A program made the position numbers and the translations under genes. A stretch of 13,863 nt of DNA. Origin: Clostridia bacterium. Its GTDB lineage: Bacteria > Bacillota > Clostridia > Christensenellales > Aristaeellaceae. Positions 6,628-13,596 of the stretch are shown in pieces. Within the stretch, counting starts at the first letter, position 1, and the number at the start of each line of letters is the position of its first letter. The stretch covers positions 1-13,863 of the forward strand of contig JAUNBY010000029.1 of assembly GCA_030526935.1 (NCBI GenBank), read 5' to 3'. The notes below the pieces were generated by a model. The model did not search any database, was not told the origin of the DNA, and worked only from the letters and a program-made list of their open reading frames with translations.

Positions 6628-7668
6628 TTACCCGTTATTTACCGTTATTTTTTTTATTGAGTCGCCCGCTTGTATGGCGTTTTGAAAGACAATGTCGCAG
6701 GGTTTTATATCTTTCGCGTCCCTGCCTACCCTTTTGAGAACCTGCCTGCCCGCGACCAGGCCTATTCTGTAGCCCTCCTGGACAACGGACGTTACGCTGG
6801 GAACTATCAGCCTTGAACGCAGAAGGCCGAAAGAGGCGACGGACAGGTCGTCGGGTATGGATATGCCCATATCCCTGGCGGCGAGCATGACCCCCTCGGT
6901 GACATTGCTATTAAGGCATATCGCCGCGCTCGGCATGACCCCCTCCGCTCTCCAGCGCCCGAACGCCTCGGCGGACGCCGTTTGAGCCGCGTGAGCGCTA
7001 TTTTGGCAGTATACTGTCATTTCCCCGGAATATTCGGCGCCGACGGACGCCATGGCGTCTATAAAGCCCTCTATTCTTTCCTTAATCAGATTAAGCCGCT
7101 TGTCGCCCGCGAATACGGCGATTTTTCTATGTCCGGCGTCGGTGAGCGTTTTTGTAAGTCTCATGGACGAGACGCGGTTTTCTTCCGATATAATATCGAC
7201 GTTTGAAACCGGAACGCGCCGGTCAATAAGGACGACGGGGCAGTTTTCGTCATTTATGCGCTCGAAGCAGTCGCCCTCGGTTTGCGATGTGGCTACTATA
7301 AGCGCGTCAACGTTGAAAGAGAGCATATTCGATATCGTAAAAACCTCTTTATTCGCGTCGTTGTCGGTCGTCGCGAACATTATGGCGTATCCTTCGGGAC
7401 TGAGCGCGTCCTCTATGCCCTTTAAAACCTGCGCGTGATAATGCGTATCCATTCTCGCCAGAATAACTCCAATGGTCCTCACTTTGCCGCGCTTGAGGCC
7501 GCTCGCCAGCGGATTAATCCTGTAGGACAGAATATCTATGGCGTTCAAAACCTTCCTCGAGGTCTTTTCGCTTACGTTGCCAACGTTATTTACCACCCGG
7601 GAAACTGTCGCGGTACTTACCCCGGACAGCCTTGAAACCTCGCGAATCGTCGCCGCCTTTTTCTTCAT
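6628..7668 (-). CDS. LacI-family transcriptional regulator (lacI-2)
   Basis: A 346-residue LacI/GalR protein. The N-terminal helix-turn-helix is at residues 7-26 (TIREVSRLSGVSTATVSRVV), the hinge region reads NPLASGLKRG, and a periplasmic-binding-protein-like effector domain begins at RTIGVI and runs to the end. The recognition helix STATVSRVV is of the common CcpA/RbsR type that binds sites with a central CG, which fits the operator at 6596-6609. The ATG at 7668 overlaps the stop of lacI-1 by four bases (ATGA) and has no clear ribosome binding site of its own, so translation is probably coupled. It likely represses the downstream catabolic genes until an effector, probably a sugar or sugar acid, binds; the effector is unknown. 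Confidence 0.92.
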   Translation of the reverse strand: MKKKAATIREVSRLSGVSTATVSRVVNNVGNVSEKTSRKVLNAIDILSYRINPLASGLKRGKVRTIGVILARMDTHYHAQVLKGIEDALSPEGYAIMFATTDNDANKEVFTISNMLSFNVDALIVATSQTEGDCFERINDENCPVVLIDRRVPVSNVDIISEENRVSSMRLTKTLTDAGHRKIAVFAGDKRLNLIKERIEGFIDAMASVGAEYSGEMTVYCQNSAHAAQTASAEAFGRWRAEGVMPSAAICLNSNVTEGVMLAARDMGISIPDDLSVASFGLLRSRLIVPSVTSVVQEGYRIGLVAGRQVLKRVGRDAKDIKPCDIVFQNAIQAGDSIKKITVNNG

Positions 7669-8747
7669 GCGCTTGCGACGCGCGGCGCCTGCGCGGTGGA
7701 GCCTCGCTGGACGAGGCTGCTTTTATAGGATACGTAAAGCGTATCGGACAAATCGCCGACGCCCTCGACTATGAGCTGAAGCAGATAATCAAAGGCGTGC
7801 TTGCAGCGAAGGTTCAGCTTGGTGTCGATAGAAGTTAGCGGGGGAGTGATGTACCTGCCGTATTCTATATCGTCGAACGAGGCTACGGATATATCCTCCG
7901 GTATCCTTTTGCCCAGGTTTGCGAGCGCCTGATAGACGCCTATGGCGATGAGGTCGCCCTGCGTCACTATGGCGGTGACGTCGGGATGCTCGTCCAGGGC
8001 CTTCAGGCAGTTGGTTTGACCTATAGTAACCTCCAAAGCGGTTGTGGAGGAGGGTGGTATGGCGCTGGTCTGCTCCAAAACGTAGAAGCTGTCCGCGCAT
8101 CCTCTCCGCGAAAAATAATCCTTAAGCCCCAGCATACGCCGCTCGCGAAGGACGCTTACGGCGTTTATCGGCGGCGTTATATAGGCGACGCTCCTGTGGC
8201 CAAGGTTGAAAAGGTGCTCCGCTAAAAGCTGCGCGCCCATGTAATTGTCAGTCGCGATGTTGGCATAGGCATCCGACTGCGTGGAATCGCCCACTATTAC
8301 TATCGGTATTTTGCTCTTTATCTTATCGAGAAGATCCGTGCAGGTCGGCGTGAAAATATACAGTATGCCGTTTATATCGCGGTCGATCATCTGCGAGATG
8401 AACCCGCGTTCGATGTCGGGACTGCGGTTGACGTTGCATAAAAACAGCCCCACCTGATTTTGATAGGCATAATCCGAAACCTGCGCCAGAAAACGCGTAA
8501 AACTCGGGTTGATTATGTCCGGGACTATTACGGCGACGTCGCGGCGGTTATCGCAGGATAGCGCGGAATTCGCGCCCGGCTGCAGATAGCCGAGCTTTAT
8601 CGCGGCTTTTAATATGCTGTCGGACGTCGCCTTCGATATGCCGACGCGGTTCTTTCTGTTTAACACCAATGAAACCGTCGTCTGCGAAACTCCGACCTCG
8701 CGGGCTATATCCGCCGTAGTCACCCTCGCTGACGGGCTTTTTGCCAT
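7665..8747 (-). CDS. LacI-family transcriptional regulator (lacI-1)
   Basis: A LacI/GalR protein of 360 residues from the chosen ATG at 8747. The helix-turn-helix is at residues 10-30 (TTADIAREVGVSQTTVSLVL), then a somewhat unusual hinge (PGANSALSC), and an effector-binding domain from DVAVIVPD to the C-terminus. The frame is open further upstream, to ATGs at 8813 and 8843. The latter lies only about 4 nt after the predicted transcription start, so it would need leaderless translation. The 8747 start gives the usual spacing to the helix-turn-helix but has only a weak ribosome binding site, so the start is uncertain. It heads the minus-strand operon and faces the ABC operon, so it is well placed to control both directions. 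Confidence 0.88.
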   Translation of the reverse strand: MAKSPSARVTTADIAREVGVSQTTVSLVLNRKNRVGISKATSDSILKAAIKLGYLQPGANSALSCDNRRDVAVIVPDIINPSFTRFLAQVSDYAYQNQVGLFLCNVNRSPDIERGFISQMIDRDINGILYIFTPTCTDLLDKIKSKIPIVIVGDSTQSDAYANIATDNYMGAQLLAEHLFNLGHRSVAYITPPINAVSVLRERRMLGLKDYFSRRGCADSFYVLEQTSAIPPSSTTALEVTIGQTNCLKALDEHPDVTAIVTQGDLIAIGVYQALANLGKRIPEDISVASFDDIEYGRYITPPLTSIDTKLNLRCKHAFDYLLQLIVEGVGDLSDTLYVSYKSSLVQRGSTAQAPRVASA

Positions 8748-8845
8748 ACGCGTTTCCAACCTTTCGCGCGAACGCCTTCGTATATAAGCATCAGTCAAAA
8801 AGCCGCCGCGCATACATCTAATATTATTAGTATCATCGTCCATCC

Positions 8846-8874
8846 ATTATAACAGCAATCCGCGCAAAAAGCAA
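8846..8874 (-). promoter_or_regulatory. Promoter of the lacI-1/lacI-2/transketolase operon
   Basis: On the minus strand a perfect TATAAT (8846-8851) is preceded by a 17-bp spacer and a weak -35, TTGCTT (8869-8874). The predicted start is near 8839, inside the open frame upstream of the chosen lacI-1 start, which argues for a downstream start codon. Confidence 0.6.
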
Positions 8875-8981
8875 CCCGCGTTTATCATCGGCGCATAATT
8901 TACTATATATTTAATATAAACAGACATATATCCTATAAAAATGCCACATAATTTTGCTAATTGCTATTTTTTCATTTTCTA

Positions 8982-9010
8982 TTGACAGGATGGGCGGCAG
9001 GTATTATACT
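8982..9010 (+). promoter_or_regulatory. Strong SigmaA-type promoter of the ABC transporter operon
   Basis: TTGACA (8982-8987), a 17-bp spacer and TATACT (9005-9010) predict a start near 9017. The leader to the ATG at 9081 is about 64 nt and contains a perfect palindrome. Confidence 0.85.
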
Positions 9011-9022
9011 TGTCACAATAGT

Positions 9023-9053
9023 CCATCTAAAATTATTACCTGATTTTAGATGG
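9023..9053 (+). repeat. Perfect 11-bp inverted repeat in the ABC operon leader
   Basis: CCATCTAAAAT (9023-9033) and ATTTTAGATGG (9043-9053) are exact reverse complements around a 9-nt centre. The element spans about +7 to +37 of the predicted transcript and ends 12 nt before the AAGGAG ribosome binding site (9066-9071). It may be an operator just downstream of the promoter or a 5' mRNA hairpin. No T-run follows it, so it is not an intrinsic terminator. Confidence 0.8.
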
Positions 9054-9080
9054 GCAAAAAGAACGAAGGAGTGTACCCAC

Positions 9081-10208
9081 ATGAAAAAGATCCTCGCGTT
9101 ACTCACGATATTGGCCTTATCAATGGCGTGTATTCCCGCGATGGCGGAGGAGTTTGACACCAGCGATATCATGAGCTACTTTTCCAAGATAGAGCCTCTT
9201 GAGAATCGCGTCAGCCTGAATATCGGAACCGACCCGGGAATCTACCACAACTTTTACACCTATCTGGCCTACAAGCTCGGCGGATTGGACATGGTCGGCA
9301 TCGACGCGACGCTTATACCGACCTCCAGCGGCCCGCTCATGGTTGAGGCCATGACCTCCGGCGCCATAGACTGCGGCGGATACGGCATAGGCGGAATACT
9401 GCTCGGCTCCGTTCAGAATTCTACGGTGCTCCTCGCCATGAGAATGAACGAGGCGATCGTGCAGAAATACTACGTCAAGGCCGACAGCGCCATCGCCCAG
9501 GCCGGCGTGAACGAGTTCGGCTTCTACGGCGACAAGGCGTCGTGGGAGACCGCTCAGGTCTACCTTCCCGCCGGAACGACGCTTCAGTATCTGCTCGGAA
9601 CCGCCATGGGCAAGCTCGATCTCACGCTCGACCAGATGAACACCGTCTACACCGAAGCCCCGAACATCTTCACCATACTCGCCTCCGAACAGGGCGACGC
9701 GTGGGGACTTTGGAACATGACAGCCTACGACAGCTTCATGCACGACGGATATGTCGAGGCGATAAACGGCGTAACCGGCGGAATATATCTCCCCGCCGCC
9801 ACCACGGTCAGCCGCGCCGCGCTCGAAAACCCCGAGAAGGTCGAAGCCATCAAGCGCTGGTTCGCCTGCGAACAGGCGGTCATTCGCTGGATACAGGCCT
9901 CCGAGGAAAACCTCCTTAGCGCCATCGATTATATGTACGAGTGGTGCGAGAACGAAGGCGTCGTATGCACTTACGACGTTATAGACAACTACCTGCACGA
10001 CGCTTCGCCCTTTACGCTGGAAGAAAACCTCGCCATGTTCACCGACCGCGACGAAAGCGGCATGCTCACGGCGGCCTCCATGCTCGAAGCGCCCATGGAT
10101 TACTTCGTAAGCAACGGCAATTACACCGAGGACGACTACGCGAAGCTGTTCGACGAATCCAACTATACGAGCGAGTATATAGAATACGCGCTGTCCATGC
10201 TGGGCTAG
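9081..10208 (+). CDS. ABC transporter substrate-binding protein, NMT1/SsuA/TauA type
   Basis: A 375-residue exported binding protein. A signal peptide is clear: KK at residues 2-3, a hydrophobic core, and a signal peptidase I site AMA|EE after residue 22. Cys17 does not sit in a proper lipobox (SMAC), so lipid anchoring is doubtful. The mature part starts with an NIGTDPGIYHNF-type strand-loop and has PTSSGPLMVEAMTSGAIDCG, the typical early pattern of nitrate/sulfonate/taurine-type binding proteins. Known relatives bind sulfonates, nitrate or pyrimidine precursors; the ligand here is unknown. The ATG at 9081 has AAGGAG 9 nt upstream; the open frame back to 8961 covers the promoter and is not coding. 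It is the first gene of the importer operon, with C-ending codon preference suggesting high expression. A structured gap of 240 bp separates it from the permeases. Confidence 0.9.
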   Translation: MKKILALLTILALSMACIPAMAEEFDTSDIMSYFSKIEPLENRVSLNIGTDPGIYHNFYTYLAYKLGGLDMVGIDATLIPTSSGPLMVEAMTSGAIDCGGYGIGGILLGSVQNSTVLLAMRMNEAIVQKYYVKADSAIAQAGVNEFGFYGDKASWETAQVYLPAGTTLQYLLGTAMGKLDLTLDQMNTVYTEAPNIFTILASEQGDAWGLWNMTAYDSFMHDGYVEAINGVTGGIYLPAATTVSRAALENPEKVEAIKRWFACEQAVIRWIQASEENLLSAIDYMYEWCENEGVVCTYDVIDNYLHDASPFTLEENLAMFTDRDESGMLTAASMLEAPMDYFVSNGNYTEDDYAKLFDESNYTSEYIEYALSMLG

Positions 10209-10218
10209 AGCGACTTCA

Positions 10219-10343
10219 AAAATAAGGGGATGGCTTTGCGGATCTTTTCCGCCCTTTGCCAGAGGGCCTTGACGCGGCGCCATTGCGCGCGGCTTCAGGT
10301 ATGGCGATGAAAAAATGTCCCGCAAACCCGTTCCCCTTATTTT
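10219..10343 (+). repeat. Structured intergenic element with 12-bp terminal inverted repeats
   Basis: AAAATAAGGGGA (10219-10230) is the exact reverse complement of TCCCCTTATTTT (10332-10343). Just inside, TTTGCGG (10235-10241) pairs with CCGCAAA (10320-10326). The interior holds smaller stems: GCGGA/TCCGC (10238-10252, alternative to the previous stem), GCCCT/AGGGC (10251-10267) and CGCCAT/ATGGCG (10278-10306). It could be a MITE- or REP-like palindromic element or a structured RNA region between the binding-protein and permease genes. No open reading frame of note lies inside. Confidence 0.6.
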
Positions 10344-10386
10344 CGTCAGTTGCCCTCAGCCGCGACGGGTAGCGCGCCAAAGACAC

Positions 10387-10432
10387 AAACATCCGGGAGC
10401 CTGGCGCATCGCGTCCGCGCTCCCGGATGTTT
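10387..10432 (+). promoter_or_regulatory. 14-bp hairpin directly before the permease ribosome binding site
   Basis: AAACATCCGGGAGC (10387-10400) pairs perfectly with GCTCCCGGATGTTT (10419-10432); the loop holds a further short GGCGC/GCGTC stem. Only four T follow the GC-rich part, and the AAGGAGG ribosome binding site starts at 10434. It resembles a weak or partial terminator or an mRNA-stabilising hairpin, which would give more binding protein than permease. Confidence 0.7.
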
Positions 10433-10448
10433 TAAGGAGGATGAGTCG

Positions 10449-11258
10449 ATGTCTCAAACCACCGCGAAAAGCGCCCGCAAGACGGGCAACAGGGTGTTTA
10501 TCAGGTTGCTTCCGATACTTACGGTCGCGGTGTTTCTGATAATCTGGCAGATAATCGTGGACGCGGGCGTGGTCAACAGCACAAAACTGGCCTCGCCCCT
10601 GGAAGTGTGGAACGGCTTTATATATAAGCTTGGCAATACCGGCCCGGACGGTTCCACGCTCGGCACGAACATACTTTCGAGCCTTCAGGTCGCCATGACG
10701 GGCCTTCTCATCGCCATAGTGGTAGGCGTACCGCTGGGTCTGTTTATGGGATGGTACTCGATGTTCGACCGCTTCGTTCACCCCATTTTTGAAATCATAC
10801 GCCCAATACCGCCCGTGGCGTGGATTCCTCTTATGATAATCTGGATGGGACTCGGAACGAGCGCCAAGGCGATGATTATTTTCCTCGCCGCCTTCATACC
10901 CTGCGTTATCAATTCCTTCACGGGTATACGCCTTACAAACCGCGTATATATAAACGTCTCAAAGACATTCGGCGCCAGCAATTTCTACACATTTATCCAC
11001 GTCGGCATACCCTCCGCGGTTCCCATGGTATTCGCGGGGATTCGCCTGGCGCTGGGCTCATCTTGGGGAACGCTAGTGGCCGCTGAGCTTCTCGCCGCCT
11101 CGTCGGGGCTTGGCTATATGATAAATATGGCCAGGAACTTCGCGCGCATCGACATAGTTATACTCGGCATGATAATCATCGGCCTTCTTGGATATATATT
11201 CACATCGCTTTTTGGAGTTATCGAACGCAAACTGGTTAAAGGAAGGACAGTGCTGTAA
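10449..11258 (+). CDS. ABC transporter permease 1 (SsuC/TauC type)
   Basis: A 269-residue inner-membrane permease of the BPD_transp_1 family with about six transmembrane segments. The first runs from about residue 19 to 37, and the pattern RPIPPVAWIPLMIIWMGLG (residues 118-136) is typical of nitrate/sulfonate/taurine permeases. The EAA coupling loop lies near residues 170-192 (SKTFGAS...GIPSAVP). The start ATG at 10449 has AGGAGG 8 nt upstream; the ATG at 10441 is out of frame. Its TAA overlaps the ATG of permease 2 (TAATG). It differs clearly from permease 2 in sequence, so the channel is probably a heterodimer. Confidence 0.92.
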   Translation: MSQTTAKSARKTGNRVFIRLLPILTVAVFLIIWQIIVDAGVVNSTKLASPLEVWNGFIYKLGNTGPDGSTLGTNILSSLQVAMTGLLIAIVVGVPLGLFMGWYSMFDRFVHPIFEIIRPIPPVAWIPLMIIWMGLGTSAKAMIIFLAAFIPCVINSFTGIRLTNRVYINVSKTFGASNFYTFIHVGIPSAVPMVFAGIRLALGSSWGTLVAAELLAASSGLGYMINMARNFARIDIVILGMIIIGLLGYIFTSLFGVIERKLVKGRTVL

Positions 11259-12064
11259 TGAAAGACGCGTTGACCGGAAAGGACAGGTTCGCCCGGGTAT
11301 TATACGCCGTGGCTCCCGTGATATCCATAGGCATATTTGTGCTGATATGGATGCTCATGCACAACGCGAAACCCCGGCTTGTAGCCTCTCCGATAGATGT
11401 CGTAGAGCGCTGTATAGCGCTTTGCCAAAGGCCGATAAGCGGGCAGTACCTGTGGGGCCATATGTTCGCGAGCATCCGCCGCATACTCATAGCCCTTGCG
11501 CTGGCCATAATCGTCGGGGTGCCTCTCGGAATACTGATAGGATGGAATCCTTACGTGCGCGGAACGCTGGGGACGATTTTCGAATTGATCCGCCCCATTC
11601 CCGCCCTCGCGTGGATTCCCCTGTTCGTGATGTGGATGGGCATAGCTGAGACGCCCAAGATAGTCATGGTGTTTATGGGTTCACTTATGCCCATCGTCGT
11701 AAACTCCTATACGGGCGTAAGGCTCGTATCCCCGCTGTACCTCAACGTGGGCAAGATGTTCAACTGCACCAAAGGCTCCCAGCTTTTGACGCATATAGTC
11801 GTGCCGGCGGCGCTCCCGGCCATATTCGCGGGCATTCGCGGAGCGACGAGCATAGCCTGGATGGTCGTGCTCGCGGCGGAAATGCTCGGAGCGGACAGCG
11901 GACTGGGATTTTTGATCAACCGCGGAATGAGCGTCTTCGACATATCGCTCATAATGACGGGAATGACCATGATAGGCATACTCGGCGCGCTTCTCGCGGT
12001 ATTGACTAATTTTATCGAGAGGAAGGTTTGCCCGTGGAACACGAGTCTAAAGACGTCAGACTGA
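11258..12064 (+). CDS. ABC transporter permease 2 (SsuC/TauC type)
   Basis: A 268-residue inner-membrane permease of the same family as permease 1, with the shared RPIPALAWIPLFVMWMGIA stretch and a coupling loop (GKMFNCT...VVPAALP). The start ATG shares one base with the stop of permease 1, and AAGGAAGG lies about 12 nt upstream, so coupling is likely. The 3' end overlaps the 5' end of ATPase 1 by 31 bp in another frame. The coupling loop has FNC where permease 1 has FGA, which fits each permease contacting a different ATPase. Confidence 0.92.
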   Translation: MKDALTGKDRFARVLYAVAPVISIGIFVLIWMLMHNAKPRLVASPIDVVERCIALCQRPISGQYLWGHMFASIRRILIALALAIIVGVPLGILIGWNPYVRGTLGTIFELIRPIPALAWIPLFVMWMGIAETPKIVMVFMGSLMPIVVNSYTGVRLVSPLYLNVGKMFNCTKGSQLLTHIVVPAALPAIFAGIRGATSIAWMVVLAAEMLGADSGLGFLINRGMSVFDISLIMTGMTMIGILGALLAVLTNFIERKVCPWNTSLKTSD

Positions 12065-12804
12065 GGCTTAGAAACGTCTCAAAATCCTTTCACGACAAGA
12101 AAAAGGGCGACAGCCTCGCGGTAAACGACGTGTCGTTCGACGTGTACAACAACGAGTTTCTCGTCCTTCTCGGGCCGGGACGCTGCGGAAAGAGCGTATT
12201 GCTGAACATGATTACGGGTCTTATGGAAAAGGACTCGGGTTCCATACAGCTCGACGGCACGGAGGTTACAGGCCCCAACGCCGCGATGGGCATGGTGTTT
12301 CAAAAGCTGGGGCTTATGCCGTGGCTCACTGTGAGGCAAAACGTGGAGTTCGGAATGCGCATGAGGGGCGTCTCCCCGAAGGAGCGCGAAAGCGCCGCCA
12401 GGCGCTATATCAATCTCGTCGGACTCGACGGCTTTGAGGATGCCTATCCCCATCAGCTTTCGGGCGGAATGAAACAGCGCGTGGGGATCGCCCGGGCATA
12501 CGCCAACGACGCCAAGATACTTATAATGGACGAGCCGTTTGGCCAGCTCGACGCGCAGACTCGCTATAATATGCAAAACGAGATAATCCGCATCACCCGC
12601 GAGGATAAGCGCACGATACTCTTTGTCACGAACAATATCGAGGAAGCCGTAATAGTGGGCGACAGGATAATACTGTTTACCAAGTATCCCGCAACCGTAA
12701 AGGATATATACGAAATCGACATACCCAAGCCGCGCGACGAAACCTCCGAGAAATTTCTGCGGATTCGCAGGACCATTTCGGACAATACCGATCTCGCCCT
12801 TTAG
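12034..12804 (+). CDS. ABC transporter ATPase 1 (SsuB/TauB type, degenerate Walker A and switch loop)
   Basis: A 256-residue cytosolic nucleotide-binding subunit. Walker A is GPGRCGKS (residues 47-54), with Arg where the fourth-position Gly is usual. The Q-loop Gln is residue 90 (VFQKLGLMPW), the signature is an intact LSGGMKQR (142-149), and Walker B plus catalytic Glu is ILIMDEP (D166, E167). The switch histidine is replaced: VTNNIEEA instead of VTHDIEEA (N200). I chose GTG at 12034 because GGAAGG ends 7 nt before it; a TTG at 12028 is too close to that site. It overlaps permease 2 by 31 bp. With ATPase 2, which has complementary defects, it probably forms an asymmetric heterodimer. Confidence 0.92.
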   Translation: MEHESKDVRLRLRNVSKSFHDKKKGDSLAVNDVSFDVYNNEFLVLLGPGRCGKSVLLNMITGLMEKDSGSIQLDGTEVTGPNAAMGMVFQKLGLMPWLTVRQNVEFGMRMRGVSPKERESAARRYINLVGLDGFEDAYPHQLSGGMKQRVGIARAYANDAKILIMDEPFGQLDAQTRYNMQNEIIRITREDKRTILFVTNNIEEAVIVGDRIILFTKYPATVKDIYEIDIPKPRDETSEKFLRIRRTISDNTDLAL

Positions 12805-12830
12805 ACGACGCTTAACACTGGAGGTAAGAA

Positions 12831-13571
12831 ATGAGCCAGGATAAAATCAAGGTCGTAAACCTTACAAAGCAATTCGGCGATCTGCTCGTGCTCGACCGCA
12901 TAAGCTTCAACGTCGCCAAGGGCGAGTTTGTCTGCGTCGTAGGGCCGACCGGCTGCGGGAAGACGACGTTTCTCAATCTACTCACGCGTCTTATACTTCC
13001 CACGAACGGAGAGCTTTACATCGACGGCGAACCGGCCGATCCGAGCAAACACAATATATCCTTCGCCTTTCAGGAGCCTTCGGCCATGCCGTGGCTCAAC
13101 GTGAGGCAAAACCTTGAATATGGAATGAAGGTCAAGAAAATACCCGCGAAGGAACGTGAAAAGCGCGTCGAGCGCATAATGACGCTTCTGGGACTCAACG
13201 AATTTGAGAAAAACTATCCTCACGAATTATCGGTCAGCGCGGAACAGCGCATAATAATCGGCCGCGCGTTCAGCACCTATCCGGATCTGCTGCTGATGGA
13301 CGAACCTTACGGACAGATGGATATAAAGATGCGCTTCTACCTGGAGGATCAGGTGCTCAAACTGTGGAAGGAATTTGACTCGACCGTCATCTTCATAACC
13401 CACAACGTGGAGGAGGCCGTGTACCTGGCGCAAAGGATACTCGTTCTGACAAACAAGCCCGCCACGATAAAAGAGGACGTCGCGATAGACCTGCCGAGGC
13501 CGCGCGACGTAACGTCCCCCGAATTCATAAAGATTCGAAAGCACATTACCGAAGCCATCAAGTGGTGGTAA
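12831..13571 (+). CDS. ABC transporter ATPase 2 (SsuB/TauB type, degenerate signature motif)
   Basis: A 246-residue nucleotide-binding subunit. Walker A is a standard GPTGCGKT (residues 38-45), the Q-loop Gln is residue 81, Walker B is LLLMDEP (D157, E158), and the switch His is present (H191 in ITHNVEEA). The signature motif is LSVSAEQR (133-140) instead of LSGGQ, so both central glycines are lost. Such a subunit normally needs a partner with an intact signature, which ATPase 1 supplies. ATG at 12831 has GGAGG about 8 nt upstream, 26 nt after the ATPase 1 stop. The C-terminal PRPRD segment is typical of the nitrate/taurine ATPase group. Confidence 0.92.
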   Translation: MSQDKIKVVNLTKQFGDLLVLDRISFNVAKGEFVCVVGPTGCGKTTFLNLLTRLILPTNGELYIDGEPADPSKHNISFAFQEPSAMPWLNVRQNLEYGMKVKKIPAKEREKRVERIMTLLGLNEFEKNYPHELSVSAEQRIIIGRAFSTYPDLLLMDEPYGQMDIKMRFYLEDQVLKLWKEFDSTVIFITHNVEEAVYLAQRILVLTNKPATIKEDVAIDLPRPRDVTSPEFIKIRKHITEAIKWW

Positions 13572-13596
13572 TCTACTGTATAACGGAGGATTTGCT

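Larger units (their letters stand above)
8748..9080. other. Divergent intergenic control region
   Basis: This 333-bp stretch holds no gene of its own. It contains the minus-strand promoter of the lacI operon, the plus-strand promoter of the ABC operon, about 107 bp of mostly AT-rich DNA between their -35 boxes, and the leader palindrome at 9023-9053. No second cre-like site was found in it by eye. Confidence 0.8.

Noticed and set aside
8843..8845. Upstream ATG for lacI-1 (extends the protein by 32 residues)
   Set aside because: It lies about 4 nt from the predicted transcription start and the extension is not LacI-like; kept only as an alternative start.
9120..10325. Long (401-codon) minus-strand open frame
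   Set aside because: It is antisense to the binding-protein gene, which has a signal peptide, promoter and ribosome binding site; the antisense frame is a by-product of its GC-rich third positions.
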